Part shown: positions 51,308 through 60,079 of the stretch, in pieces | How the letters are laid out: the number at the start of each line of letters is the position of its first letter | How positions within the stretch are numbered: the first letter of the stretch is position 1 | DNA from: Streptomyces agglomeratus | GTDB lineage: Bacteria > Actinomycetota > Actinomycetes > Streptomycetales > Streptomycetaceae | DNA: 64,000 nt | Assembly (NCBI RefSeq): GCF_001746415.1 | Contig: NZ_MEHJ01000001.1 | Location: 6,826,501-6,890,500 of the forward strand | Direction of reading: 5' to 3' | The notes under the pieces: model-generated | The model's database searches: none | What the model was told of the DNA's origin: nothing | What the model saw: the letters and a program-made list of their open reading frames with translations, nothing else | Program-made: the position numbers and the translations under genes

Positions 51308-53257
51308 ATGGAATCCCCAGAGATGACGCGTCGTCAGTTCACCGCACGTACAGGGGCGGTGGCCGCCGCCGCTGCCGTCACTACCGCCGCCGGGACGGGG
51401 CCGTCGGCCGCCGCACCCACCGCACCCACGGCCCCCCGGTCCACCGCCGACTGGCAGACCTGCCTCGCCGTCGCCCGCGCCCTGCTGGTGGTCGGTGAGG
51501 ACAACAAGTCCCTGATCCCCGAGTACGAGAAGATCCTTCTCGGCGACGGGCTGCCGAAGGCCGCCGCCCCCAAGAAGGTGCTCGTCGTCGGCGCCGGCCC
51601 CTCCGGCATGGTCGCCGCGTCCCTGCTCAAGCGCGCGGGCCACCGCGTCACGATCGTCGAGGCCAACGGCAACCGCGCGGGCGGCCGCATCAAGACCTTC
51701 CGTACCGGCGGCCACGAGAACGCCGAGCAGCCGTTCGCCGACCCGAAGCAGTACGCCGAGGCGGGCGCCATGCGCATCCCCGGCAGCCACCCGCTGGTCA
51801 TCGGACTCATCGACCACCTGGGGATCGAGCGGCGCCCCTTCCACTACATCGACGCCGGACCGGACGGCAAGGCGGCGTACCGCACCTGGATCCGCGTCAA
51901 CGGGATCAGGACCCGGCGCGCCGACTACGCGAAGAACCCGCAGGCGATCAACCGCTCGTTCGGCGTTCCCCGGAAATACGCCGACGTCCCCGCGTCGGAG
52001 ATCGTCCGGCAGGCCCTTGATCCGGTGCGCGACGAGTACAGCACCCGGCAGCCCGACGGCACCCGGGTCAACAAGCCGATGCCCGAGCTGGTCGAAGGCT
52101 GGGCCCGGATCATCCAGCGCTTCGGCGACTGGTCGATGTACCGCTTCCTCACCGAGCACGCCAAGCTCGACACCCGCACGATCGACCTCATCGGCACGCT
52201 GGAGAACATGACCTCCCGGCTCCCGCTGTCGTTCATGCACAGCTTCATGGGCGCCTCCCTGATCAGCCCGGGTACCAAGTTCTACGAGCTGACCGGCGGC
52301 ACCGCGGTCCTCGCGGACGCGCTCCTCGACGACGTACGCGACGAGGTGCGCTTCGACCGGCGCGTCACACGCATCGAAACCCGCGAGGAAGGCGCGCCGG
52401 GGCCGCGCGTGGTGCTGCACACCGTTTCCGAGGGGCGCGGCGCCGAGGTGGTGCGCGAGCGGTTCTCCGGCGACACGGCCGTCGTCACCGTCCCCTTCTC
52501 CGGGCTGCGGCACGTGCAGGTCTCGCCGCAGCTCTCGTACGGCAAGCGCCGGGCCGTGAACGAGGTGCACTACGACAGCGCGACCAAGGTCCTGCTCGAA
52601 TTCAGCCGCCGCTGGTGGGAGATGAGCGAAGAGGACTGGAAGCGCGAGCTGAACGCCCTGGAGCCCGGGCTGTACGACGCCTACCGCAAGGGACGGGTCC
52701 CGGACGACGGGCGGCTGCTCGGAGCCCACCCCTCCGTACCGTCCGGCTACCTCACCGACGCCCAGCGCACCCACTACGCGGCGCACTGCTGGGTCTCCCG
52801 CGACCAGCCGGAGGCGGCGGAGGTCGTCGGCGGCGGGTCGGTGACCGACAACCCCAACCGCTTCATGTTCAACCCGTCGCACCCCGTGCCGGGCAGCGAC
52901 GGAGGCGTCGTACTCGCCTCGTACAGCTGGGCGGACGACGCGCGGCGCTGGGACTCCTACGACGACGAGGCCCGGTACGCGCTGGCGCTGCGCGGCATGC
53001 AGGAGGTGTACGGGCAGCGCCTGGAGGTGTTCTTCACGGGCTGCGGCCGCACCCAGAGCTGGCAGCGCGACCCGTACGCGTACGGGGAGGCGTCCGTACT
53101 CCTGCCCGGACAGCACACCGAGATCTTCGGGGACATGCGTACGCCGGAAGGCCCGCTGCACTTCGCCGGCTGTCACACCTCGCTCAAGCCCGCCTGGATC
53201 GAGGGCGCGCTGGAGTCCGCGGTCCGGGTGGCGCTGGAGGTCCACGGCGTCCGCTGA
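51308..53257 (+). CDS. Tat-exported flavin amine oxidase (L-amino-acid-oxidase-like)
   Basis: A 649-residue FAD enzyme with a Tat signal ([23 protein letters not shown] 51323 is an alternative start). The FAD fold is [20 protein letters not shown] (about 94-113) followed by AGGRIKTF. The substrate half contains [19 protein letters not shown], and the C-terminal FAD loop is [19 protein letters not shown]. The overall layout resembles secreted L-amino-acid oxidases and tryptophan-monooxygenase-like enzymes, which release hydrogen peroxide and ammonia. The amino-acid preference cannot be read. Confidence 0.9.
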   Translation: MESPEMTRRQFTARTGAVAAAAAVTTAAGTGPSAAAPTAPTAPRSTADWQTCLAVARALLVVGEDNKSLIPEYEKILLGDGLPKAAAPKKVLVVGAGPSGMVAASLLKRAGHRVTIVEANGNRAGGRIKTFRTGGHENAEQPFADPKQYAEAGAMRIPGSHPLVIGLIDHLGIERRPFHYIDAGPDGKAAYRTWIRVNGIRTRRADYAKNPQAINRSFGVPRKYADVPASEIVRQALDPVRDEYSTRQPDGTRVNKPMPELVEGWARIIQRFGDWSMYRFLTEHAKLDTRTIDLIGTLENMTSRLPLSFMHSFMGASLISPGTKFYELTGGTAVLADALLDDVRDEVRFDRRVTRIETREEGAPGPRVVLHTVSEGRGAEVVRERFSGDTAVVTVPFSGLRHVQVSPQLSYGKRRAVNEVHYDSATKVLLEFSRRWWEMSEEDWKRELNALEPGLYDAYRKGRVPDDGRLLGAHPSVPSGYLTDAQRTHYAAHCWVSRDQPEAAEVVGGGSVTDNPNRFMFNPSHPVPGSDGGVVLASYSWADDARRWDSYDDEARYALALRGMQEVYGQRLEVFFTGCGRTQSWQRDPYAYGEASVLLPGQHTEIFGDMRTPEGPLHFAGCHTSLKPAWIEGALESAVRVALEVHGVR

Positions 53258-53267
53258 CCGCGCCGTC

Positions 53268-53305
53268 GCGGCGGCCCCGGCCCCTGTGCGGGCCGGGGCC
53301 GCCGC
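53268..53305 (+). terminator. Terminator hairpin after the amine oxidase
   Basis: GCGGCGGCCCCGGCCC (53268-53283) and GGGCCGGGGCCGCCGC (53290-53305) form a perfect 16-bp stem with a 6-nt loop, 11 bp after the stop codon. Confidence 0.87.
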
Positions 53306-53428
53306 ACGCGAGGCGACCCGGTTCGCGAAGAGTTAACGTCGTTGTAAATTGCCGAGTTGCTGTCCGGCACCTCCTCCTGGACACAATGGCCCCGGGCATC
53401 CGACACAACGTCAGGGGGAGGGGGAGCG

Positions 53429-53820
53429 GTGCTGCGGATCACGGCGGCCGCCAAGGCGCTGCTGCTGGCGTTCTTCGCCCTGCTCTCCCTCACGGCCGCG
53501 ACGGGCGAAGCCGCCGCGGCGCACGGAGCCACCGGTCCGGCCGCCGCCGCGGCGGAGCCCGGTACGGAGCCGCCGGTGGCCGCGCGGGGTTCCTGTTCGC
53601 CCCCGGACTCCGACACCGCCGCCCACCCGGGCCAGGTCCGCCGCGCGCAGCGGCCGCAGACGGGCCCCCGCAGACGGCCGTGCACGCGACCTGCGCCCTG
53701 CCCCCGCCCGCCGCGGAGCTCCCGCGCCGCTCCCTCACGAACGACGACGACGCGCCGTACTGCCACGCGCCGTCGAGATCCGGGGACCTCCCGGTCGCCC
53801 TCCAGGTCTTCCGCTGCTGA
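53429..53820 (+). pseudogene. Small secreted protein split over two frames (frameshift or programmed -1 slip)
   Basis: From GTG 53429 one frame encodes a signal peptide (LRITAAAKALLLAFFALLSL ... AAAAHG) and an exported part with strong third-position G/C bias up to about 53668. The bias then passes to the -1 frame, which reads PPQTAVHATCALPPPAAELP ... LPVALQVFRC and stops at 53820. The crossing point is the heptamer G-GGC-CCC (53662-53668), with one C fewer than needed to keep the frame. Joined, the protein would be about 130 residues with four Cys. Either a single-base deletion or real -1 frameshifting could explain it. Unknown function. Confidence 0.7.
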
Positions 53821-53933
53821 CACGGCCGTACGGACCGATGCCCCGCACCCGCTGAGACGTGTGGGCCGGTTTCCTGTATTACGCACCGATACGTCATCAC
53901 GGCACTGCAATCGCTCCTGGAGGCGATCCCCCC

Positions 53934-54542
53934 ATGCAGACCTTCATCGACCATGCCCGCTCCCTGGGCGAACGCATAGCGGCGCAGGGCGAACGGCGCG
54001 AATGGTTCGGACGGCTGGCGGCAGGCCAGTCCCCGCAGGCGCTCTTCATCACCTGCTCCGATTCGCGCGTCGTCCCCTCCCTCATCACCGGCGCCCGCCC
54101 CGGCGAGCTGTTCGAGCTGCGTACGGCCGGGAACGCGGTGCCCGGGTACCGCACGGACCGGCCGAGCGGCGAGGCCGCGACGATCGAGTACGCGGTGAGC
54201 GTGCTCCGGGTTCCCGACATCGTGGTGTGCGGACACTCCCACTGCGGCGCCGTCGGCGCGCGGGTACGCGGCGAGGACCTCGGCGCCGTACCGGCGGTCG
54301 CGGGATGGCTGAACAGCCAGCTGCCGGACGACCTGGGCGGACTCCACGAGGACGCGGACACCGAAGTGGCCGCGGCCGCCCAGCGCAACGTCCGCGAACA
54401 GCTGGAGCGGCTGCGCGCCTACCCCTGCGTTGCGGAGCGGCTGGCCGCCGGACAACTGCGGCTGCACGGCTGGTTCTACGCCGTGGACACCGGACTGGTC
54501 CTGGCCCACGTGCCCGCCGCCGACGCCTTCCTCCCCCTGTGA
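53934..54542 (+). CDS. Beta-class carbonic anhydrase
   Basis: A 202-residue enzyme starting at ATG 53934 (MQTFIDHARSLGERI) with GGAGG upstream. Zinc ligands are Cys in FITCSDSRVVPS, and His-x2-Cys in VVCGHSHCGAVGA; the Asp-Arg pair (SDSR) is present. It interconverts CO2 and bicarbonate in the cytosol. Its stop overlaps the GTG of a SulP-family transporter, which suggests the pair moves and interconverts bicarbonate. Confidence 0.95.
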   Translation: MQTFIDHARSLGERIAAQGERREWFGRLAAGQSPQALFITCSDSRVVPSLITGARPGELFELRTAGNAVPGYRTDRPSGEAATIEYAVSVLRVPDIVVCGHSHCGAVGARVRGEDLGAVPAVAGWLNSQLPDDLGGLHEDADTEVAAAAQRNVREQLERLRAYPCVAERLAAGQLRLHGWFYAVDTGLVLAHVPAADAFLPL

Positions 54543-56050
54543 GCGCCGGCTTGAACACCGTCACGAAGACCGTCAGGAAGCTCTTCCGGTCGCGCGGCCC
54601 CGGTGACCTCCGCGCCGACTTCACCGCCTCGCTCGTCGTCTTCCTGGTGGCGGTACCGCTGTGTGTGGGGGTGGCCGTCGCGTCAGGTGTGCCCGCCGAA
54701 CTGGGCCTGGTCACGGGCATCGTGGGCGGGCTCGTCACCGGGCTGCTGCCCGGCAGCAGCCTTCAGGTCAGCGGCCCGGCGGCCGGCATGACGGTGCTCG
54801 TGTACGAGGCCGTGCGGGAGTACGGGATCGGCGCACTCGGCGCGATCGTCCTGGCGGCGGGGGTGCTGCAACTCGCGATGGGCGCGCTGCGGCTGGGGCG
54901 CTGGTTCCGGGCGATCTCGATCGCGGTGGTGCAGGGCATGCTCGCGGGCATCGGCCTGGTGCTCATCGCCGGCCAGTTGTACGCGCTGGCCGACACCGAG
55001 GCGCCCGCCGGCGGGCTCGCCAAAATCGGCGGCCTGCCCGGTCTCGCGGCCGGCACGTTCGGGTCGGGACCCGCGTCGGCCGCGCTCGGGATCGGCGTCG
55101 GCACGGTGGCGGTGCTGGTGCTGTGGCCGAGGATTCCGGCCGCCGCGCGTGTGCTGCCCGCCCCGCTCGCGGCGGTCGCCCTCGCGACCGCGGTGGCGGT
55201 GGTGTTCGACCCGCCGGTCGCCCGGGTCGAGGTGAGGGGGCTGCTCGACGCCGTACAGCCGCCGGGCGTCGCCGACCTGGGCCGGCTCGCCGAAGTCGGC
55301 CTGCTGGGCACGGTGATCGCCTTCACGCTGATCGCTTCGGCCGAAAGCCTGTTCAGCGCCGCCGCGGTGGACCGGCTGCACGACGGCCCGCGGACCGACT
55401 ACGACAAGGAGCTCGTCGCCCAGGGCGCGGGCAACGCCGTGTGCGGGATGCTCGGCGCGCTGCCCATGACGGCGGTGATCGTACGCAGCTCCGCCAACTT
55501 GCAGGCTGGGGCGCGGACCAAGGCGTCCCGCGTACTGCACGGCGTGTGGCTGCTCCTCTTCGCCGCGGCCTTCCCGGCCGCGCTCGGAGTGATTCCGGTG
55601 GCGGCGCTGGCCGGTGTGCTGGTGCACGCGGGCTGGAAGCTGCTCCCGGTGAAGGAACTCGGCCCGTTGTGGCGGGAGCACCGGGGTGAGGCGGTGGTGC
55701 TGGGCGCCACGGCGCTCGCCATCGTGGTGACCAACATGTTCGAAGGGGTACTGATCGGCCTGCTGCTGGCGGTCGCGAAGACGGCCTGGGAGACCTCGCA
55801 CGTCCATGTGGAGGTCGCGGGCGCCGACGAGACCGGCCGGGGGCCGGTGCGCGTGCGGGTGCTCGGCAACGCGACTTTCCTGCGGCTGCCGAAGCTCCTG
55901 GACGAACTGGAGGCGCTGCCGCGTGACCGGCCGATCGAACTCGACCTCACGGGCCTGCGGCACGTGGACCACGCGTGCGGCGCGGCGCTGACGGGCTGGG
56001 CGGAGCGCCACAACGAGGAGGGCGTGAAGCCCGTGCAAGTCGCGGCCTGA
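54539..56050 (+). CDS. SulP-family anion transporter (probable bicarbonate carrier)
   Basis: A 503-residue SulP transporter with about eleven hydrophobic segments (from DFTASLVVFLVAVPLCVGVA) and the family motif SGPAAGMTVLVYEAV. The sodium/anion site region FTLIASAESLFSAAAVDRL follows. A short STAS-like end (IELDLTGLRHVDHACGAAL, about 475-495) is shorter than a full STAS domain. SulP proteins carry sulfate, bicarbonate or other anions; translational coupling (GTGA, 54539-54542) to the carbonic anhydrase favours bicarbonate. Confidence 0.92.
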   Translation: MSAGLNTVTKTVRKLFRSRGPGDLRADFTASLVVFLVAVPLCVGVAVASGVPAELGLVTGIVGGLVTGLLPGSSLQVSGPAAGMTVLVYEAVREYGIGALGAIVLAAGVLQLAMGALRLGRWFRAISIAVVQGMLAGIGLVLIAGQLYALADTEAPAGGLAKIGGLPGLAAGTFGSGPASAALGIGVGTVAVLVLWPRIPAAARVLPAPLAAVALATAVAVVFDPPVARVEVRGLLDAVQPPGVADLGRLAEVGLLGTVIAFTLIASAESLFSAAAVDRLHDGPRTDYDKELVAQGAGNAVCGMLGALPMTAVIVRSSANLQAGARTKASRVLHGVWLLLFAAAFPAALGVIPVAALAGVLVHAGWKLLPVKELGPLWREHRGEAVVLGATALAIVVTNMFEGVLIGLLLAVAKTAWETSHVHVEVAGADETGRGPVRVRVLGNATFLRLPKLLDELEALPRDRPIELDLTGLRHVDHACGAALTGWAERHNEEGVKPVQVAA

Positions 56051-56218
56051 CGGGTCGGCCGCCGTTTGCCAGGGCTGGCCGCCGGTCCCGGCGGCGCCCG
56101 CTCTGCGCGCGCCCGGTGGCGGGCCGCGCACGGCCGGGGTGCCGGCTCCTCGCCGTACCCTCCCTTTCGACAGCGGAGGGTACGGCGCGGGGCTCCGGTG
56201 TGAGAGCGCGCGGCGCGG

Positions 56219-58000
56219 TCAGCCGTGCCAGGAGCGCCAGAGCGCCGCGTACGCTCCGTCCGCCGCCACCAGTTCGTCGTGGCTGCCCAGTTCGGTGATC
56301 CTGCCCTCCTCGACCACCGCGATGACGTCCGCGTCGTGGGCGGTGTGCAGCCGGTGCGCGATCGCCACGACCGTACGGCCGTCGAGCACCCGCGCCAGCG
56401 ACCGCTCCAGATGACGCGCCGCCCGGGGATCGAGCAGCGACGTCGCCTCGTCGAGCACCAGCGTGTGCGGGTCGGCGAGTACCAGACGGGCCAGCGCGAT
56501 CTGCTGCGCCTGCGCGGGAGTGAGCGCGTGGCCGCCCGAGCCGACCTCGGTGTCCAGGGCGTCGTCCAGAGACCGCGCCCAGCCGTCCGCGTCGACCGCG
56601 CCCAGCGCCGCCCACAGTTCCGCGTCGTCCGCGCCCGTGCGGGCCAGCAGCAGATTGTCGCGCAGGGACCCCACGAAGACGTGGTGCTCCTGGTTGACCA
56701 GGGCCACGTGCGCGCGCACCCGCTCGGCCGGCATCCGCGACAACTCCGCGCCGCCCAGCGTCACCTCACCCGTACGCGGCGCGTAGATCCCGGCGAGCAG
56801 CCGTCCGAGCGTGGACTTGCCCGCACCCGAGGGACCGACCAGGGCCATCCGCGTCCCCGGGGCCACGTCGAGCGTCACCTCGTGCAGTACGTCGACCCCC
56901 GCCCGGTACCCGAAGTGCACCGCGTCGGCCCGCACCGCACGCCCGTCGGGCGCGGTCGCGCCGTCCCCGGCGTCCGGTTCGATCTCCCGTACGCCGACGA
57001 GCCGGGCCAGCGACACCTGCGCGACCTGGAGTTCGTCGTACCAGCGCAGGATGAGGTTGACCGGGTCCACCAGCATCTGCGCGAGCAGCGCGCCCGTGGT
57101 CAACTGGCCGACGTCGATCCAGCCCTCCAGGACGAAGACGCCGCCGATCAGCAGCACCGAGCACAGGATCGTCATGTGCGTGACGCTGATGACGGGGAAG
57201 AGCACCGACCGCAGCCAGAGCGTGTACCGCTCCCACGCGGTCCACTCCCTGATCCGCCGCTCCGACAGGGCCACCCGGTGCCCGCCGAGGCGGTGCGCCT
57301 CGATGGTCCGCCCGGCGTCCACCGTCTCGGCGAGCATCGCGGCGACCGCCGCGTAGCCGGCCGACTCCGAGCGGTACGCCGACGGCGCCCGCTTGAAGTA
57401 CCAGCGGCACCCGACGACCAGCACCGGCACGGCCACCAGCACGGCCAGCGCCAGCGGCGGCGCGGTGACGGTCAGGCCGCCGATCAGCAGGCCCGCCCAC
57501 ACCACTCCGATGGCGAGCTGCGGCACGGCCTCGCGCATCGCGTTCGCCAGCCGGTCGATGTCGGTGGTGATGCGTGACAGCAGGTCGCCCGTGCCGGCCC
57601 GCTCCAGCACCCCCGGCGGCAGGCCGACCGACCGTACGAGGAAGTCCTCGCGCAGGTCGGCCAGCATCTCCTCGCCGAGCATCGCGGCCCGCAGCCGCAT
57701 CTGGCCGGTGAAGAGCGTCTGGACGGCCAGAGCGAGCGCGAAGACCGCCGCCGTACGCTCCAGGTGGAGCTCGCGGGCCCCGTCCGCCAGGTTCTCGACG
57801 AGCGAGCCCAGGAGGTAGGGGCCGGCCATCGAGGCGACGACCGCCACCGCGTTGAAGGCCACGACCACGGCGAACGCCCCGCGGTGCCGCCTCATCAGCT
57901 CGCGCACGTAGGTCCGTACGGTCGCTGGACTGCCGACCGGCAGGGTTGTCGCCGACTCAGGTGCCGCCGGGTCGTACGCCGGTGGTGCCACGCCCATCAT
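56219..58000 (-). CDS. ABC exporter subunit with intact Walker A and degenerate signature
   Basis: A 593-residue half-transporter: six transmembrane helices (to about 330) and a nucleotide-binding domain. Walker A is intact (LVGPSGAGKSTLG), Walker B is TLVLDEATSLLD with the catalytic Glu, and the switch His is in VAIAHRLHTA. The LSGGQ signature is replaced by LTPAQ. Its ATG overlaps the stop of the upstream half-transporter (57997-58000), so the two form a heterodimer. Substrate unknown; exporters of this form move lipids, drugs or peptides. Confidence 0.93.
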   Translation of the reverse strand: MMGVAPPAYDPAAPESATTLPVGSPATVRTYVRELMRRHRGAFAVVVAFNAVAVVASMAGPYLLGSLVENLADGARELHLERTAAVFALALAVQTLFTGQMRLRAAMLGEEMLADLREDFLVRSVGLPPGVLERAGTGDLLSRITTDIDRLANAMREAVPQLAIGVVWAGLLIGGLTVTAPPLALAVLVAVPVLVVGCRWYFKRAPSAYRSESAGYAAVAAMLAETVDAGRTIEAHRLGGHRVALSERRIREWTAWERYTLWLRSVLFPVISVTHMTILCSVLLIGGVFVLEGWIDVGQLTTGALLAQMLVDPVNLILRWYDELQVAQVSLARLVGVREIEPDAGDGATAPDGRAVRADAVHFGYRAGVDVLHEVTLDVAPGTRMALVGPSGAGKSTLGRLLAGIYAPRTGEVTLGGAELSRMPAERVRAHVALVNQEHHVFVGSLRDNLLLARTGADDAELWAALGAVDADGWARSLDDALDTEVGSGGHALTPAQAQQIALARLVLADPHTLVLDEATSLLDPRAARHLERSLARVLDGRTVVAIAHRLHTAHDADVIAVVEEGRITELGSHDELVAADGAYAALWRSWHG

Positions 58001-59922
58001 GCCGACTCCTCGATTTCCTCGCGTACCGGGACAGCCTTTTCCATGGCCCGCGTGACCCCGGATCGCGCGGCGTCCTCGGCGTCCGTCTCCCGGGTGACGA
58101 CCGCGCGGTATCGCGGGTCGGTGTGCAGCAGTTCGCGGTGCGTGCCGACGGCTGCGACCTCGCCCTCGTGGACGAGCACCACCCGGTCCGCCTGGTCGAG
58201 CACCAGCGGCGACGAGGCGAAGACGACGGTCGTCCGCCCCGTACGCAGCCGCTTCACACCCGCCGCGACCCGCGCCTCGGTGTGCGAGTCGACGGCCGAG
58301 GTCGGCTCGTCCAGGACGAGCACCGGCGGGTCGGTCACCAGCGAGCGCGCCAGCGCGAGGCGCTGACGCTGGCCGCCGGACAGCGAACGCCCGCGCTCCG
58401 TGATCCGGGTGCGCATCGGGTCGTCCGTGCGGTCCGCCGATGCCTGGGCGAGGGCGGCCAGTACGTCCTCGCACTGCGCGGCGTCCAGCGCGTCCGCCGC
58501 CGCGACCATCCCCGAAGCCGGTACGTCGAGCAGCTCGGCCAGCGTGCCGGAGAGCAGCACCGGGTCCTTGTCCTGGACGAGGACGGCTTCCCGTGCGGTG
58601 ATCAGCGGAAGGTCGTCGAGCGCCACTCCGCCGAGGAGCGCCGAGGGGGGCGCCTCAGCGGTACCGGCACCGGTGCCGGAGTCCGTATCGGCCTGCGGGC
58701 CGGCGTCCGACGTGGCGTGGCCGCCCAAGTGCTCCGCGAGCCGGCCCGCCAGGTCGGGGTCGCCGCAGACCACGGCGGTGAACCGGCCCGCGGGGGCGAG
58801 GAGCCCGCTGGCCGGGTCGTACAGATCGCCGGACGGGACCGCCGGGGCGGCCGAAGCCGTCGCGCCGTCCTCGCCCGTCGGGCCGTCCTCGCCCGTCGCG
58901 CCGTCGTCCTCGCCCGTCGCGTACGCCGTGCGCTCCAGCGACAGCACGCGTGCGGCCCGCTTGGCGGAGGGCCGCGAGAAGGAGTACGCCATGGCGATCT
59001 CCTCGAAGTGCCGCAGGGGGTAGAGCAGGAGCGTCACCGCGCTGTAGACGGTGACCAGTTCGCCGACCGTGATCCGTCCGTCGACGGTGAGCTTCGCGCC
59101 GTACAGCACGACCGCGATCAGGAGCAGGCCCGGCAGCAGGACCTGGATCGCCGAGATGAGCGCCCACATCCTGGCGCTGCGCACGGCCGCCCGGCGTACC
59201 TCCTGAGAGGCGCTGCGGTAGCGGCCGAGGAACAGCTCCTCGCCGCCGATGCCGCGCAACACACGCAGGCCCGCGACGGTGTCGGAGGCCAGCTCCGTGG
59301 CCTTGCCTGCCTTCTCGCGCTGGGCGTCGGCCCGCCGGGTCGCCTTCGGCAGCAACGGCAGGACGGCCAGGGCCAGTACGGGCACCCCGATCGCCACGAC
59401 GATCCCGAGCGCGGGCTGGTAGACCAGCAGCCCCACGCACACGATCACCAGCGTCAGGGCGGCGGCGGCGAAGCGCGACAGCGCCTCGACGAACCAGCCG
59501 ATCTTCTCGACGTCGCCGGTCGAGACCGCCACGACCTCGCCCGCCGCGACCCGGCGGGTCAGCGCCGAACCCAGCTCGGCGGTCCTGCGGGCCAGCAGCT
59601 GCTGCACCCGCGCGGCGGCGGTGATCCAGTTGGTGACGGCGGTCCTGTGCAGCATGGTGTCGCCGAGGGCGACAGCCACCCCCAGCAGGGCGATCAGCGC
59701 GCCGGCGAACGCCAGTCCACTGCCGGATCTGTCCACCACGGCCTGTACGGCGAGCCCCACGCCCAGCGGCAGACCGGCCACGCCGCACTGGTGGAGCAGG
59801 CCCCAGGAGAGCGACTTCAGCTGCCCGCCGAGCTGGTTGCGCCCGAGCCAGTAGAGGAATCGAGGTCCGGACCGGACGTCGGGGACGCCCGGATCGGGAT
59901 ACGGAAGATCGCGAATCTGCAT
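57997..59922 (-). CDS. ABC exporter subunit lacking a functional Walker A
   Basis: A 641-residue half-transporter from ATG 59922 (MQIRDLPYPDPG); a TTG at 59961 is an alternative. Six transmembrane helices are followed by a nucleotide domain in which the P-loop region reads VVCGDPDLAGRLAEHL with no Lys/Ser-Thr, and the switch His is absent (VFASSPLVLD). The signature is perfect (SLSGGQRQRLALARS) and Walker B is VLVLDEPTSAVD. It is complementary to its partner, so only one composite ATP site of the heterodimer can hydrolyse. An 18-bp repeat encodes TGEDG units near 58864-58920. Confidence 0.93.
   Translation of the reverse strand: MQIRDLPYPDPGVPDVRSGPRFLYWLGRNQLGGQLKSLSWGLLHQCGVAGLPLGVGLAVQAVVDRSGSGLAFAGALIALLGVAVALGDTMLHRTAVTNWITAAARVQQLLARRTAELGSALTRRVAAGEVVAVSTGDVEKIGWFVEALSRFAAAALTLVIVCVGLLVYQPALGIVVAIGVPVLALAVLPLLPKATRRADAQREKAGKATELASDTVAGLRVLRGIGGEELFLGRYRSASQEVRRAAVRSARMWALISAIQVLLPGLLLIAVVLYGAKLTVDGRITVGELVTVYSAVTLLLYPLRHFEEIAMAYSFSRPSAKRAARVLSLERTAYATGEDDGATGEDGPTGEDGATASAAPAVPSGDLYDPASGLLAPAGRFTAVVCGDPDLAGRLAEHLGGHATSDAGPQADTDSGTGAGTAEAPPSALLGGVALDDLPLITAREAVLVQDKDPVLLSGTLAELLDVPASGMVAAADALDAAQCEDVLAALAQASADRTDDPMRTRITERGRSLSGGQRQRLALARSLVTDPPVLVLDEPTSAVDSHTEARVAAGVKRLRTGRTTVVFASSPLVLDQADRVVLVHEGEVAAVGTHRELLHTDPRYRAVVTRETDAEDAARSGVTRAMEKAVPVREEIEESA
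58864..58920. repeat. 18-bp tandem repeat inside the ABC exporter gene (TGEDG units)
   Basis: GCCGTCCTCGCCCGTCG occurs at 58864-58880 and 58882-58898, with a third copy carrying a 3-bp insertion at about 58900-58919. On the minus strand it encodes three TGED-G/D repeats in the linker before the nucleotide domain. Repeat number is likely to vary between strains. Confidence 0.8.
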
Positions 59923-60079
59923 GATGTCCCACGGCTCGGTGTACTGGCTGAAACCGTGCAAGGTTCGCGTTTTTCCCCCGGAAAGGGCAATTGATTTATG
60001 AGCGCCGGCGCACAGAACACGCCAAGATCGAACATCCCGCTCTGGCGCACCCGGCCGTCCCCGGCTTCACTCCTGACGC

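Noticed and set aside
53357..56050. A single plus-strand protein covering the small secreted protein, carbonic anhydrase and SulP
   Set aside because: The frame is open by chance across the carbonic anhydrase, which is clearly encoded in another frame with its own ribosome-binding site. SulP starts at GTG 54539.
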